Source of the DNA: an uncultured Eubacteriales bacterium | GTDB lineage: Bacteria; Bacillota; Clostridia; Oscillospirales; Acutalibacteraceae | Assembly (NCBI GenBank): GCA_934615635.1 | Contig: CAKTTT010000127.1 | Span: 1 to 6,908 of the forward strand | DNA: 6,908 bases | Reading direction: 5' to 3' | Shown here: positions 1 to 4,325 of the stretch, one piece after another | Layout: each line of letters begins with the position of its first letter | Position numbering within the stretch: the first letter of the stretch is position 1 | Made by a program: the position numbers and the translations under genes | The notes under the pieces: generated by a model | What the model saw: the letters and a program-made list of their open reading frames with translations, nothing else | Databases searched by the model: none | What the model was told of the DNA's origin: nothing

Positions 1-22
1 CATATGTTATATAAATATTCCC

Positions 23-68
23 TCAACGGCGCCGGAAGGGATGGTTTCCCTTGTTCCGGCGCCGTTGA
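23..68. repeat. 15-bp perfect inverted repeat overlapping the helicase promoter
   Basis: TCAACGGCGCCGGAA (23-37) is the exact reverse complement of 54-68. Inside the loop, GGGA (38-41) can pair with TCCC (47-50), leaving a 3-nt TTG bulge, so the whole segment can form one long GC-rich hairpin. Neither side has a T-tract, so it is not a standard intrinsic terminator in either direction. The right arm contains the -35 hexamer (51-56) of the promoter for the downstream helicase. It could be an operator, a cruciform, or a degenerate terminator of an unseen gene to the left; the sequence does not decide. Confidence 0.8.
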
Positions 69-79
69 TATGCTATAAT
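51..79 (+). promoter_or_regulatory. Sigma-A promoter with extended -10 for the DEAD-box helicase
   Basis: The -10 is a perfect TATAAT (74-79) preceded by TATG-N, giving TATGCTATAAT, an extended -10 motif. A weak -35, TTGTTC (51-56), lies 17 nt upstream. The extended -10 would compensate for the poor -35. Transcription should start near 86, so the in-frame ATGs at 41 and 86 cannot be the helicase start. The -35 lies inside the right arm of the 23-68 inverted repeat. Confidence 0.75.
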
Positions 80-108
80 AAACAAATGGAAATAGAGGGA
101 CGAGCCTC

Positions 109-156
109 ATGGAAGAAAGGTATGGAAAGCATGACCGAAGCTGTTACCCGTTTTGA
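109..156 (+). CDS. Possible 15-codon upstream ORF overlapping the helicase start
   Basis: The best Shine-Dalgarno in the helicase leader, AGAGGGA (94-100), stands 8 nt before an ATG at 109 that is out of frame with the helicase. That frame encodes MEERYGKHDRSCYPF and stops at TGA 154-156, about 25 nt inside the helicase gene. The peptide resembles nothing I recognise. It could act by translational coupling, since ribosomes ending at 156 would be close to the helicase start at 131. It could also be chance, or a single-base difference in the sequence could have separated this start from the helicase frame. Existence as a translated ORF is inference from the ribosome-binding site only. Confidence 0.25.
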   Translation: MEERYGKHDRSCYPF

Positions 157-1339
157 AGAACTGGATCTTTCCCCAGAGATTATGAAAGCCGTGGAGCGGA
201 TGGGCTTCCACGCGCCCACGCCGGTGCAGGCGCTCACCATTCCGCCCATGCTGGACGGATACGACGTGATCGCCAAGGCGCCCACCGGTACCGGCAAGAC
301 CTGCGCCTTCGGCATTCCGCTGCTGGAGACCATCCGGCCCGATTGCGAGGATATCCAGGCCGTCGTCGTCTGTCCCACCCGCGAGCTTTGCATCCAGATC
401 ACCGAGGAACTGCGGCAACTGGCCGCTTTCCTGCCGGAAATCCGGATTGTATCGGTTTACGGCGGCCAGCCCATTGCCAAGCAGCTCACCGCCCTGAAGA
501 AAAAGCCCCACATCGTGGTGGCGACTCCCGGCCGGTTGCTGGATCATATGGGACGGGGCACCGCCTGGCTGGGCAACGTATACACCGCCGTGCTGGATGA
601 GGCGGACGAGATGCTGAAGATGGGCTTTATCAAGGATGTGCGCCGGATCCTCAACGCCACGCCGGGGGATACCCAGGTGGTGATGTTCAGCGCCACCATC
701 TCCCGGGAAGTGATGGACGTGGCCTGGGAATACCAGCACGACGCGGTGGAGATCAATGTGGCCGCGGAAGGGGAGAACCGCCCCCAGATCGCCCAGTTCG
801 GCCTGATGTCCTCCGGCGAGAGGCGGCTGGACGATATGGTACGGATCATAGAGGAGTGCGATTTCCATCGGGTGATGGTGTTCTGCAATATGAAAAACAC
901 CGTGCGGCGGGTGGGGGACCGCCTGCGCAAGCGGGGGATGTCGGTGGATTGCCTCCACGGCGATATTCCCCAATCCCAGCGCAACCAGGTGATGGGCGGC
1001 TTCCGCAAGGGGGCTTTTGAAATTCTGGTGGCCACCGATGTGGCGGCGCGGGGAATCGATGTGGACGACGTGGACGCGGTGTTCAACTATGATATACCGG
1101 ATGAAAACGAGTATTATCTCCACCGGATCGGCCGCACCGGCCGGGCCAAGCATCGGGGGGCCGCTTTCACCTTCATGACCCCGGACGATCAGTTCCGCAT
1201 CCGCGACATCAAGAAGTATACCCATTCGGATATCCGCCACGTCGCGTTTCGGGAAAACGGCTTTCTGGAGACGGACGACGGCATTCGGCTTTCTCAGTAT
1301 CTCAAGGAGGACGCCTCCTATCAGGAGGAGCAGGATTAA
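131..1339 (+). CDS. DEAD-box ATP-dependent RNA helicase
   Basis: ATP-dependent RNA unwinding or remodelling enzyme of superfamily 2, cytoplasmic, usually tied to ribosome assembly, RNA decay or cold growth. All core motifs are in order in the 402 residues: Q motif (F8, Q33), motif I APTGTGKT (50-57), PTREL (82-86), GG (111-112), TPGR (132-135), DEAD (156-159), SAT (187-189), motif V with ATDVAARGID (301-310) and motif VI HRIGRTGR (331-338). In motif I the common Gln after Ala is Pro. The protein stops about 65 residues after motif VI, so it is a near-minimal two-RecA-domain helicase without the long basic tail of CshA or DeaD types; its specific cellular role cannot be assigned. ATG 131 is chosen because the family normally begins shortly before the Q-motif Phe and because AAAGG (116-120) lies 10 nt upstream. 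ATG 122 is an alternative, but it sits only 1 nt from that site. It is monocistronic, with its own promoter and terminator. Confidence 0.95.
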   Translation: MTEAVTRFEELDLSPEIMKAVERMGFHAPTPVQALTIPPMLDGYDVIAKAPTGTGKTCAFGIPLLETIRPDCEDIQAVVVCPTRELCIQITEELRQLAAFLPEIRIVSVYGGQPIAKQLTALKKKPHIVVATPGRLLDHMGRGTAWLGNVYTAVLDEADEMLKMGFIKDVRRILNATPGDTQVVMFSATISREVMDVAWEYQHDAVEINVAAEGENRPQIAQFGLMSSGERRLDDMVRIIEECDFHRVMVFCNMKNTVRRVGDRLRKRGMSVDCLHGDIPQSQRNQVMGGFRKGAFEILVATDVAARGIDVDDVDAVFNYDIPDENEYYLHRIGRTGRAKHRGAAFTFMTPDDQFRIRDIKKYTHSDIRHVAFRENGFLETDDGIRLSQYLKEDASYQEEQD

Positions 1340-1456
1340 GGCGTGGCGGACAGGCGACGGCGCCCTTTCGCGTGTGCCATCTTCTCCATTGCCAGGAAGA
1401 AGAGCCCGCAAGACAAGGCGGAGCAAACCATATTTTCATCAGTCGGCCGATAGAAG

Positions 1457-1489
1457 CCGGACGGAATTTCCATTCCGTCCGGTTTTTTT
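1457..1489 (+). terminator. Rho-independent terminator of the helicase gene
   Basis: CCGGACGGAAT (1457-1467) pairs perfectly with ATTCCGTCCGG (1472-1482) over an 11-bp stem with a TTCC loop, followed directly by seven T residues (1483-1489). It lies about 120 nt after the helicase stop codon, and no gene was seen between them. Confidence 0.95.
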
Positions 1490-1562
1490 GCGCCATTTTT
1501 CCGGCGCGGTGGGGAAGGAACGCCTTCCATGCGCCCCCTTTTCCGCCCAAATGGGGACGCAT
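1490..1562 (+). other. Chain of three closely packed stem-loops after the terminator
   Basis: Three hairpins follow one another. GCGCC (1490-1494) pairs with GGCGC (1503-1507). GGAAGG (1513-1518) pairs with CCTTCC (1523-1528) around an AACG loop. ATGCG-c-CCCC-t-TTT (1529-1542) pairs with AAA-t-GGGG-a-CGCAT (1549-1562), giving 12 bp with two single mismatches and a CCGCCC loop. The second and third abut with no spacer. No T-tract follows and no known RNA family is recognised. It may be a structured RNA, a processed 3' region, or simply secondary structure typical of GC-rich spacer DNA. Confidence 0.5.
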
Positions 1563-1576
1563 AGAGGACGAAAAAA

Positions 1577-1657
1577 ATGGTAATACTAAAAAAGAAGAAT
1601 ATTTATACGCACAAAATGATTATTATTCACGCAAAGCGGGCCTTTTATACGGCCTGA
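1577..1657 (+). CDS. Possible 26-codon small ORF, basic peptide
   Basis: ATG 1577 has a good ribosome-binding site, AGAGGA (1563-1568), with an 8-nt spacer, placed directly after the third hairpin. The frame runs 26 codons to TGA 1655-1657. It encodes a basic peptide with a KKK run at residues 5-7, an MIII stretch at 14-17 and AKR at 19-21. No promoter is visible between the helicase terminator and this ORF, so expression would need read-through. I recognise no homolog. The ORF is AT-rich compared with the neighbouring genes, which weakens the coding case; the ribosome-binding site is the only positive evidence. Confidence 0.25.
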   Translation: MVILKKKNIYTHKMIIIHAKRAFYTA

Positions 1658-1669
1658 TCCACTTTTTTT
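1637..1669 (+). terminator. Weak terminator-like hairpin after the small ORF
   Basis: CGGGCC (1637-1642) can pair with GGCCTG (1651-1656), 6 bp including one G-U, around a TTTTATAC loop. Seven T residues lie at 1663-1669, but 6 nt separate the stem from the T-tract, which makes a poor intrinsic terminator. The 3' arm contains the stop codon of the small ORF at 1577-1657. An outer pairing CGCAAA (1630-1635) with TTTGCG (1667-1672) is also possible. Confidence 0.25.
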
Positions 1670-1693
1670 GCGGTAAAATCGGCTTTCAGACCG

Positions 1694-1709
1694 GTTACAG
1701 AGCTGTAAC
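1694..1709. repeat. 16-bp dyad, possible operator
   Basis: GTTACAGAGCTGTAAC has 7-bp complementary arms around a central AG. It is followed by TTTT, but the stem is AT-rich and too weak to be a convincing terminator. The size and symmetry would suit a dimeric regulator's binding site, although it lies about 270 nt upstream of the nearest promoter. Confidence 0.4.
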
Positions 1710-1741
1710 TTTTGGCTGGATGCACAAAATTCCCGAAAAAA

Positions 1742-1773
1742 AATTCAAACGCATTTTGAATTCCCATATATGG
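1742..1773. repeat. AT-rich inverted repeat with adjoining palindrome
   Basis: AATTCAAA (1742-1749) is complementary to TTTGAATT (1755-1762) across a 5-nt loop, and the 10-bp perfect palindrome CCATATATGG (1764-1773) follows one base later. The sequence lies in the AT-richer part of the intergenic gap. No function can be assigned. Confidence 0.4.
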
Positions 1774-1860
1774 AAATAAATGGGCATTTCTTGGGCGTTT
1801 TTGAAGGTTTCTCCTTGGTATAGGCGGCCAAAGCCTTGCCTTTTGTCGAAAATTCCAATA

Positions 1861-1919
1861 TCTCCCCCCGAAATTATCCGGTCCCTTGCACGAGAAAATT
1901 CGTTCGGGATTTGGGGAGA
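1861..1919. repeat. Bipartite 12-bp inverted repeat in the intergenic gap
   Basis: TCTCCC-CCCGAA (1861-1872) pairs with TTCGGG (1903-1908) and GGGAGA (1914-1919), giving 12 bp with one 5-nt bulge (1909-1913) and a 30-nt terminal loop. An inner ACGA/TCGT pairing (1890-1893, 1900-1903) is an alternative. No T-tract follows, so it is not a terminator. It ends about 60 bp before the promoter of the 3D-domain gene. It could be a structured RNA segment or part of a dispersed palindromic element. Confidence 0.45.
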
Positions 1920-1981
1920 CCTCGTGGCGGAATTCACCAAAAGTTGTGAAAACTGCCTAAAAAATGCTGAAATCAGATCAT

Positions 1982-2011
1982 TTGACAGTGCGGTTTGAAT
2001 GTGCGTATAAT
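1982..2011 (+). promoter_or_regulatory. Near-consensus sigma-A promoter for the 3D-domain gene
   Basis: TTGACA (1982-1987) and TATAAT (2006-2011) are both perfect consensus hexamers, separated by 18 nt, one more than optimal. The start of transcription is expected near 2019. This is the strongest promoter in the window, and it leaves a leader of about 160 nt before the 3D-domain gene. Confidence 0.9.
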
Positions 2012-2018
2012 ACTCTCC

Positions 2019-2181
2019 AGTCAAAGATGCCTTGGAGGCAGCCCTGACGGCGGCCTTCTTTATAGCGCGCGGGCCCTGCGTTTCGGCTTGCTTGGTTACA
2101 TATGGCTTAGTCATATGGCCCGCAGTCTATGCTGCCGGCGGCGAGGATTCCATTCGCCGGCTGAAAGAAAGGAAGCATTTG
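2019..2181 (+). promoter_or_regulatory. Long structured 5' leader of the 3D-domain gene
   Basis: The leader can form several stems. TGCCT (2028-2032) pairs with AGGCA (2036-2040). GCGGGCC (2069-2075) pairs with GGCCCGC (2117-2123) and encloses a CATATG/CATATG hairpin (2099-2104, 2112-2117). GCCGGCG (2134-2140) pairs with CGCCGGC (2155-2161) just before the ribosome-binding site AAAGGAAG (2168-2175). CTGCG (2076-2080) can compete for CGCAG (2121-2125), so switching between folds is conceivable. The conserved segments of the c-di-AMP (ydaO) riboswitch, which precedes some cell-wall hydrolase genes, are not recognisable here. The leader has no long reading frame with a good ribosome-binding site of its own. 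Regulation is inference. Confidence 0.45.
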
Positions 2182-3240
2182 ATGAATACCATTTACCGTT
2201 ACGCTGCGGTTTTGGGCCGCGTGGTGAAGAGCCGCCTGTTCGGCGCCGCCGCCCTAGCCGTAGCCAGCGCGGTGCTGGTGATGAGCGTGTCCGTGAACAT
2301 GCACGCCATTACGGTCATCGACGGAGAAAACAGCAAGGTTGTTTTTACCATGAACAACGACGATCCCCACGCGGTGCTGACGGCGGCGGGCGTTGCCCTC
2401 AGCGAGGGGGACGAGGTGCGGTCGGATATCGAGAATATCCGCGGAGAAATTGAAATCAACCGCGCCTTCGACGTGCAGATTACCGCCGACGGGATCAGCA
2501 CGGTGGTGCGGATGACCGGCGGCACGGTAAACGACGTGCTGGAACGGACGGGAATCGAGGTAAGGGAGGACGACATGCTCAGTCACCTGCCCGAGACCAC
2601 CGTCACCGACGGCATGAATATCACCGTGGAGCGGGTGGGCTACAACGAATACACCCGTACCGAGGCCATTCCCTATGAAACCACCCTTAAGTATACCAAT
2701 GTGATTCCCAAGGGCAGCACCAAGCTCAAGCAGGCGGGGAAAAAGGGCGAAAAGACCTATGTCTATCGGGAGCGTATTGTGGACGGCGAGGTGGTGGAAA
2801 CCGTCCTGGTCAGCGAAACCGTCACCAAAAAGCCGGTCAATGCCGTTAAGCTGGTGGGGACCGTGGTGGGAACGCCGCTCTCCAAGGCCCCCTTCGATAT
2901 CGAGCTGGATGAGGCCGGACAGCCGGTGAATTATAAGCAGGTGTTCACCGGCACCTGCACCGCCTATACCTGTGACGGCGGCCGCCTCAGCGGGGTTACC
3001 GCCACCGGTATGAAGCCCCAGGTGGGCGTGGTGGCCGTCAATCCCAAGAAGATCCCTTACGGCTCCAAGCTGTATATCACGTCGGCGGACGGCTCCTATG
3101 TTTACGGCTACGCCATCGCGGGAGATACCGGCGGCGGCGTGATGAAGGGAACGCTGATCGCGGATCTGTATATGGATACCTATGAAGAGTGTATCCAGTT
3201 CGGCAAACGCCGGAATTTCAAGGTGTTCGTATTGGAATAA
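2182..3240 (+). CDS. Membrane-anchored or secreted DUF348-G5-3D domain cell-wall protein
   Basis: Predicted exported cell-wall protein, 352 residues. A basic N-terminus (R6 to R18) is followed by a hydrophobic signal or anchor segment (about 19-38). Two DUF348-type repeats follow (about 42-88 and 97-140), then a G5 domain (about 150-228) and a C-terminal 3D domain (about 252-352). The 3D domain shows TATGMKPQVGVVAVNPKKIP and the Asp motifs AGDTGG (D315) and ADLYMD (D328, D332), which match the family's catalytic aspartates. Relatives such as YabE and the RpfB/Sps group are linked to peptidoglycan cleavage, resuscitation or spore wall metabolism; lytic transglycosylase-like activity is family knowledge, not shown here. 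The order matches YabE-type proteins without a LysM or SLT domain. ATG 2182 is chosen because AAAGGA (2168-2173) lies 8 nt upstream and a signal sequence follows. The gene is monocistronic, between a strong promoter and a strong terminator. Confidence 0.92.
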   Translation: MNTIYRYAAVLGRVVKSRLFGAAALAVASAVLVMSVSVNMHAITVIDGENSKVVFTMNNDDPHAVLTAAGVALSEGDEVRSDIENIRGEIEINRAFDVQITADGISTVVRMTGGTVNDVLERTGIEVREDDMLSHLPETTVTDGMNITVERVGYNEYTRTEAIPYETTLKYTNVIPKGSTKLKQAGKKGEKTYVYRERIVDGEVVETVLVSETVTKKPVNAVKLVGTVVGTPLSKAPFDIELDEAGQPVNYKQVFTGTCTAYTCDGGRLSGVTATGMKPQVGVVAVNPKKIPYGSKLYITSADGSYVYGYAIAGDTGGGVMKGTLIADLYMDTYEECIQFGKRRNFKVFVLE

Positions 3241-3249
3241 AGCGCAGAG

Positions 3250-3278
3250 AATCCCCGGGCGGAAGCCCGGGGATTTTT
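3250..3278 (+). terminator. Rho-independent terminator of the 3D-domain gene
   Basis: AATCCCCGGGC (3250-3260) pairs perfectly with GCCCGGGGATT (3265-3275) around a GGAA tetraloop of the GNRA type. A T-tract runs over 3274-3278. It starts 10 nt after the stop codon. Confidence 0.95.
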
Positions 3279-3482
3279 GTATGGCGCGGCCGGGCGGCAA
3301 ACAGGCGGCAGGACGGCGGCGGGGCCGCTGTTCGCTTTCGTCCCGCCGCCCCGCCGCGAAACCGGCGAAAAGAAATCCGCCTCCTTCCCGCTTATTCCGG
3401 CCCCGGCCGGCCTATACTAACGGGAGAGAAGGAGACAGGCAAGAAAGCGCCGGCCGCTGCATATAGTTCCTTATGGAAGAAT
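3279..3482. other. GC-rich spacer without a supported gene
   Basis: This spacer is very GC-rich over about 3285-3360. GCGGCGGGG (3316-3324) can pair with CCCCGCCGC (3349-3357), or a register-shifted version with 3342-3350, but no T-tract follows. TATACT (3413-3418) lacks a usable -35. AAGGAG near 3430 has no start codon at a suitable distance. I see no gene or known RNA here. Confidence 0.5.
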
Positions 3483-3511
3483 TTGCAATGTTTGCCGGGA
3501 TATGGTATAAT
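3483..3511 (+). promoter_or_regulatory. Sigma-A promoter of the hydrolase-Mur ligase-ddl operon
   Basis: TTGCAA (3483-3488) matches the -35 consensus at four of six positions. A perfect TATAAT (3506-3511) follows after 17 nt and is preceded by TATG-N, so TATGGTATAAT is an extended -10. Transcription should begin near 3518, which rules out the in-frame ATG at 3473 as the hydrolase start. Confidence 0.85.
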
Positions 3512-3529
3512 TCATGCCGATTCCGGGTG

Positions 3530-3537
3530 AAGGGGGG
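3530..3537 (+). promoter_or_regulatory. Ribosome-binding site that fixes a GTG start
   Basis: AAGGGGGG ends 7 nt before GTG 3545, and no in-frame ATG exists between the promoter and the conserved hydrolase core. This supports GTG initiation for the alpha/beta hydrolase. Confidence 0.75.
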
Positions 3538-3544
3538 CGTCTGT

Positions 3545-4309
3545 GTGGAATGCATCGTCGACGGAAAGCGTGTGACATATATCGATGAGGGAACCGGCCC
3601 GGTGGTGTTGCTGCTCCATGGCTGGGGCGCTCCGGCGGAAACCTACCGGTTGATCATCGACCATCTCTCCGCCTATTGCCGCGTGATCGCCCCCGATCTG
3701 CCCGGCTTCGGCGGCAGCGACGAGCCGGACGCGCCCTGGTGCGTGGACGATTATGTGGATTTTGTCCTGGCTTTCGCCGAGGCGCTGCATATCCGGCAGG
3801 CGGTGCTGATGGGGCATTCCAACGGCGGCCGGATTATCCTCAAGCTGATGAATCGGCCGGAGCGTCCCTTGCAAGTGGAGAAAATTGTGCTGATAGACGC
3901 CGCGGGGCTCAAGCCGCGGCACGGCCCCGGCTATTACGCCAGGGTGTATTCTTATAAGGCGGGCAAGTGGGTCCTTTCCCTGCCGGGCGTTCGCCGGCTG
4001 TTTCCCGACGCGGTGGAGAAGCTGCGGGCCAAAAAGGGATCCGCCGATTACCGCAGCGCCACCCCCATTATGCGCCAGACGATGGTGCGGCTGGTGAACG
4101 AGGATCTCTCCGGCTGTCTGCCGGGGATACAGGCGCCCACCCTGTTGATCTGGGGGGAGAAGGATACCGCCACCCCTCTGGAGGACGGCAGGCGGATGGA
4201 AAAAGCGATTCCCGACGCCGGGTTGGTGGTGCTGGCCGGCGCGGGACACTTCTCCTTTGCGGAACGCTGGGGGCAGTGCAGCCGCGTGCTGGACGCCTTT
4301 CTGAAATAA
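3545..4309 (+). CDS. Alpha/beta-fold hydrolase
   Basis: Putative serine hydrolase of the alpha/beta superfamily, 254 residues from the GTG start, probably cytoplasmic because no signal peptide or membrane segment is seen. The fold signature is complete: oxyanion motif HGWG (25-28), DLPGFGGSD (51-59), nucleophile elbow GHSNGG with S92, acid D207 in GEKDTATP, and catalytic H235 in GAGHFSF. A lid region rich in Lys, Arg and Tyr spans about 125-185. The substrate cannot be read from the sequence; esterase, lipase, C-C hydrolase and haloperoxidase-like families share these motifs. It is first in a tight operon, 16 nt before the membrane-anchored Mur ligase, with ddl following. A role in cell-wall precursor metabolism or lipid-linked substrates is plausible from context only. 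The GTG start is chosen from the promoter position and the ribosome-binding site. Confidence 0.88.
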   Translation: MECIVDGKRVTYIDEGTGPVVLLLHGWGAPAETYRLIIDHLSAYCRVIAPDLPGFGGSDEPDAPWCVDDYVDFVLAFAEALHIRQAVLMGHSNGGRIILKLMNRPERPLQVEKIVLIDAAGLKPRHGPGYYARVYSYKAGKWVLSLPGVRRLFPDAVEKLRAKKGSADYRSATPIMRQTMVRLVNEDLSGCLPGIQAPTLLIWGEKDTATPLEDGRRMEKAIPDAGLVVLAGAGHFSFAERWGQCSRVLDAFLK

Positions 4310-4313
4310 CGAT

Positions 4314-4318
4314 GGAGG
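4314..4318 (+). promoter_or_regulatory. Ribosome-binding site that fixes a TTG start
   Basis: GGAGG lies 7 nt before TTG 4326, in the 16-nt gap after the hydrolase stop codon. No in-frame ATG precedes the first membrane segment of the Mur ligase, so TTG is the start. Together with the hydrolase's GTG, two consecutive operon genes use non-ATG starts. Confidence 0.8.
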
Positions 4319-4325
4319 TGCTCCC

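Noticed and set aside
1380..1403. Hairpin TCTTCTCC / GGAAGAAGA after the helicase stop
   Set aside because: Short stem with a bulged A and no T-tract; probably chance, and the real terminator follows at 1457.
107..1426. Long open reading frame on the minus strand across the helicase gene
   Set aside because: Its translation is rich in His, Pro, Arg and Gly, with no domain. It is the mirror of a GC-rich gene whose plus-strand frame has every DEAD-box motif.
1780..1998. 72-codon plus-strand frame in the gap
   Set aside because: There is no Shine-Dalgarno before the ATG and no recognised domain, and it ends inside the 3D promoter.
1695..2114. 139-codon minus-strand frame across the intergenic gap as a gene
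   Set aside because: It runs antisense through the strong 3D promoter and leader. I saw no convincing promoter for it and no domain. It is kept only as a hint that the region may be a repeat.
2019..2181. c-di-AMP (ydaO) riboswitch in the 3D-gene leader
   Set aside because: The conserved ydaO sequence blocks are not recognisable, so only an unassigned structured leader is claimed.
2254..3300. Long minus-strand frame opposite the 3D-domain gene
   Set aside because: Low-complexity His/Gly/Asp/Arg translation with no recognisable domain; a shadow of the real gene.
3316..3357. GC-rich hairpin in the 3279-3482 spacer as a second terminator
   Set aside because: It has several alternative registers and no T-tract; it looks like low-complexity GC-rich sequence.
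3413..3418. TATACT as a -10 box upstream of the hydrolase operon
   Set aside because: No acceptable -35 at 16-18 nt, and a much better promoter is present at 3483-3511.
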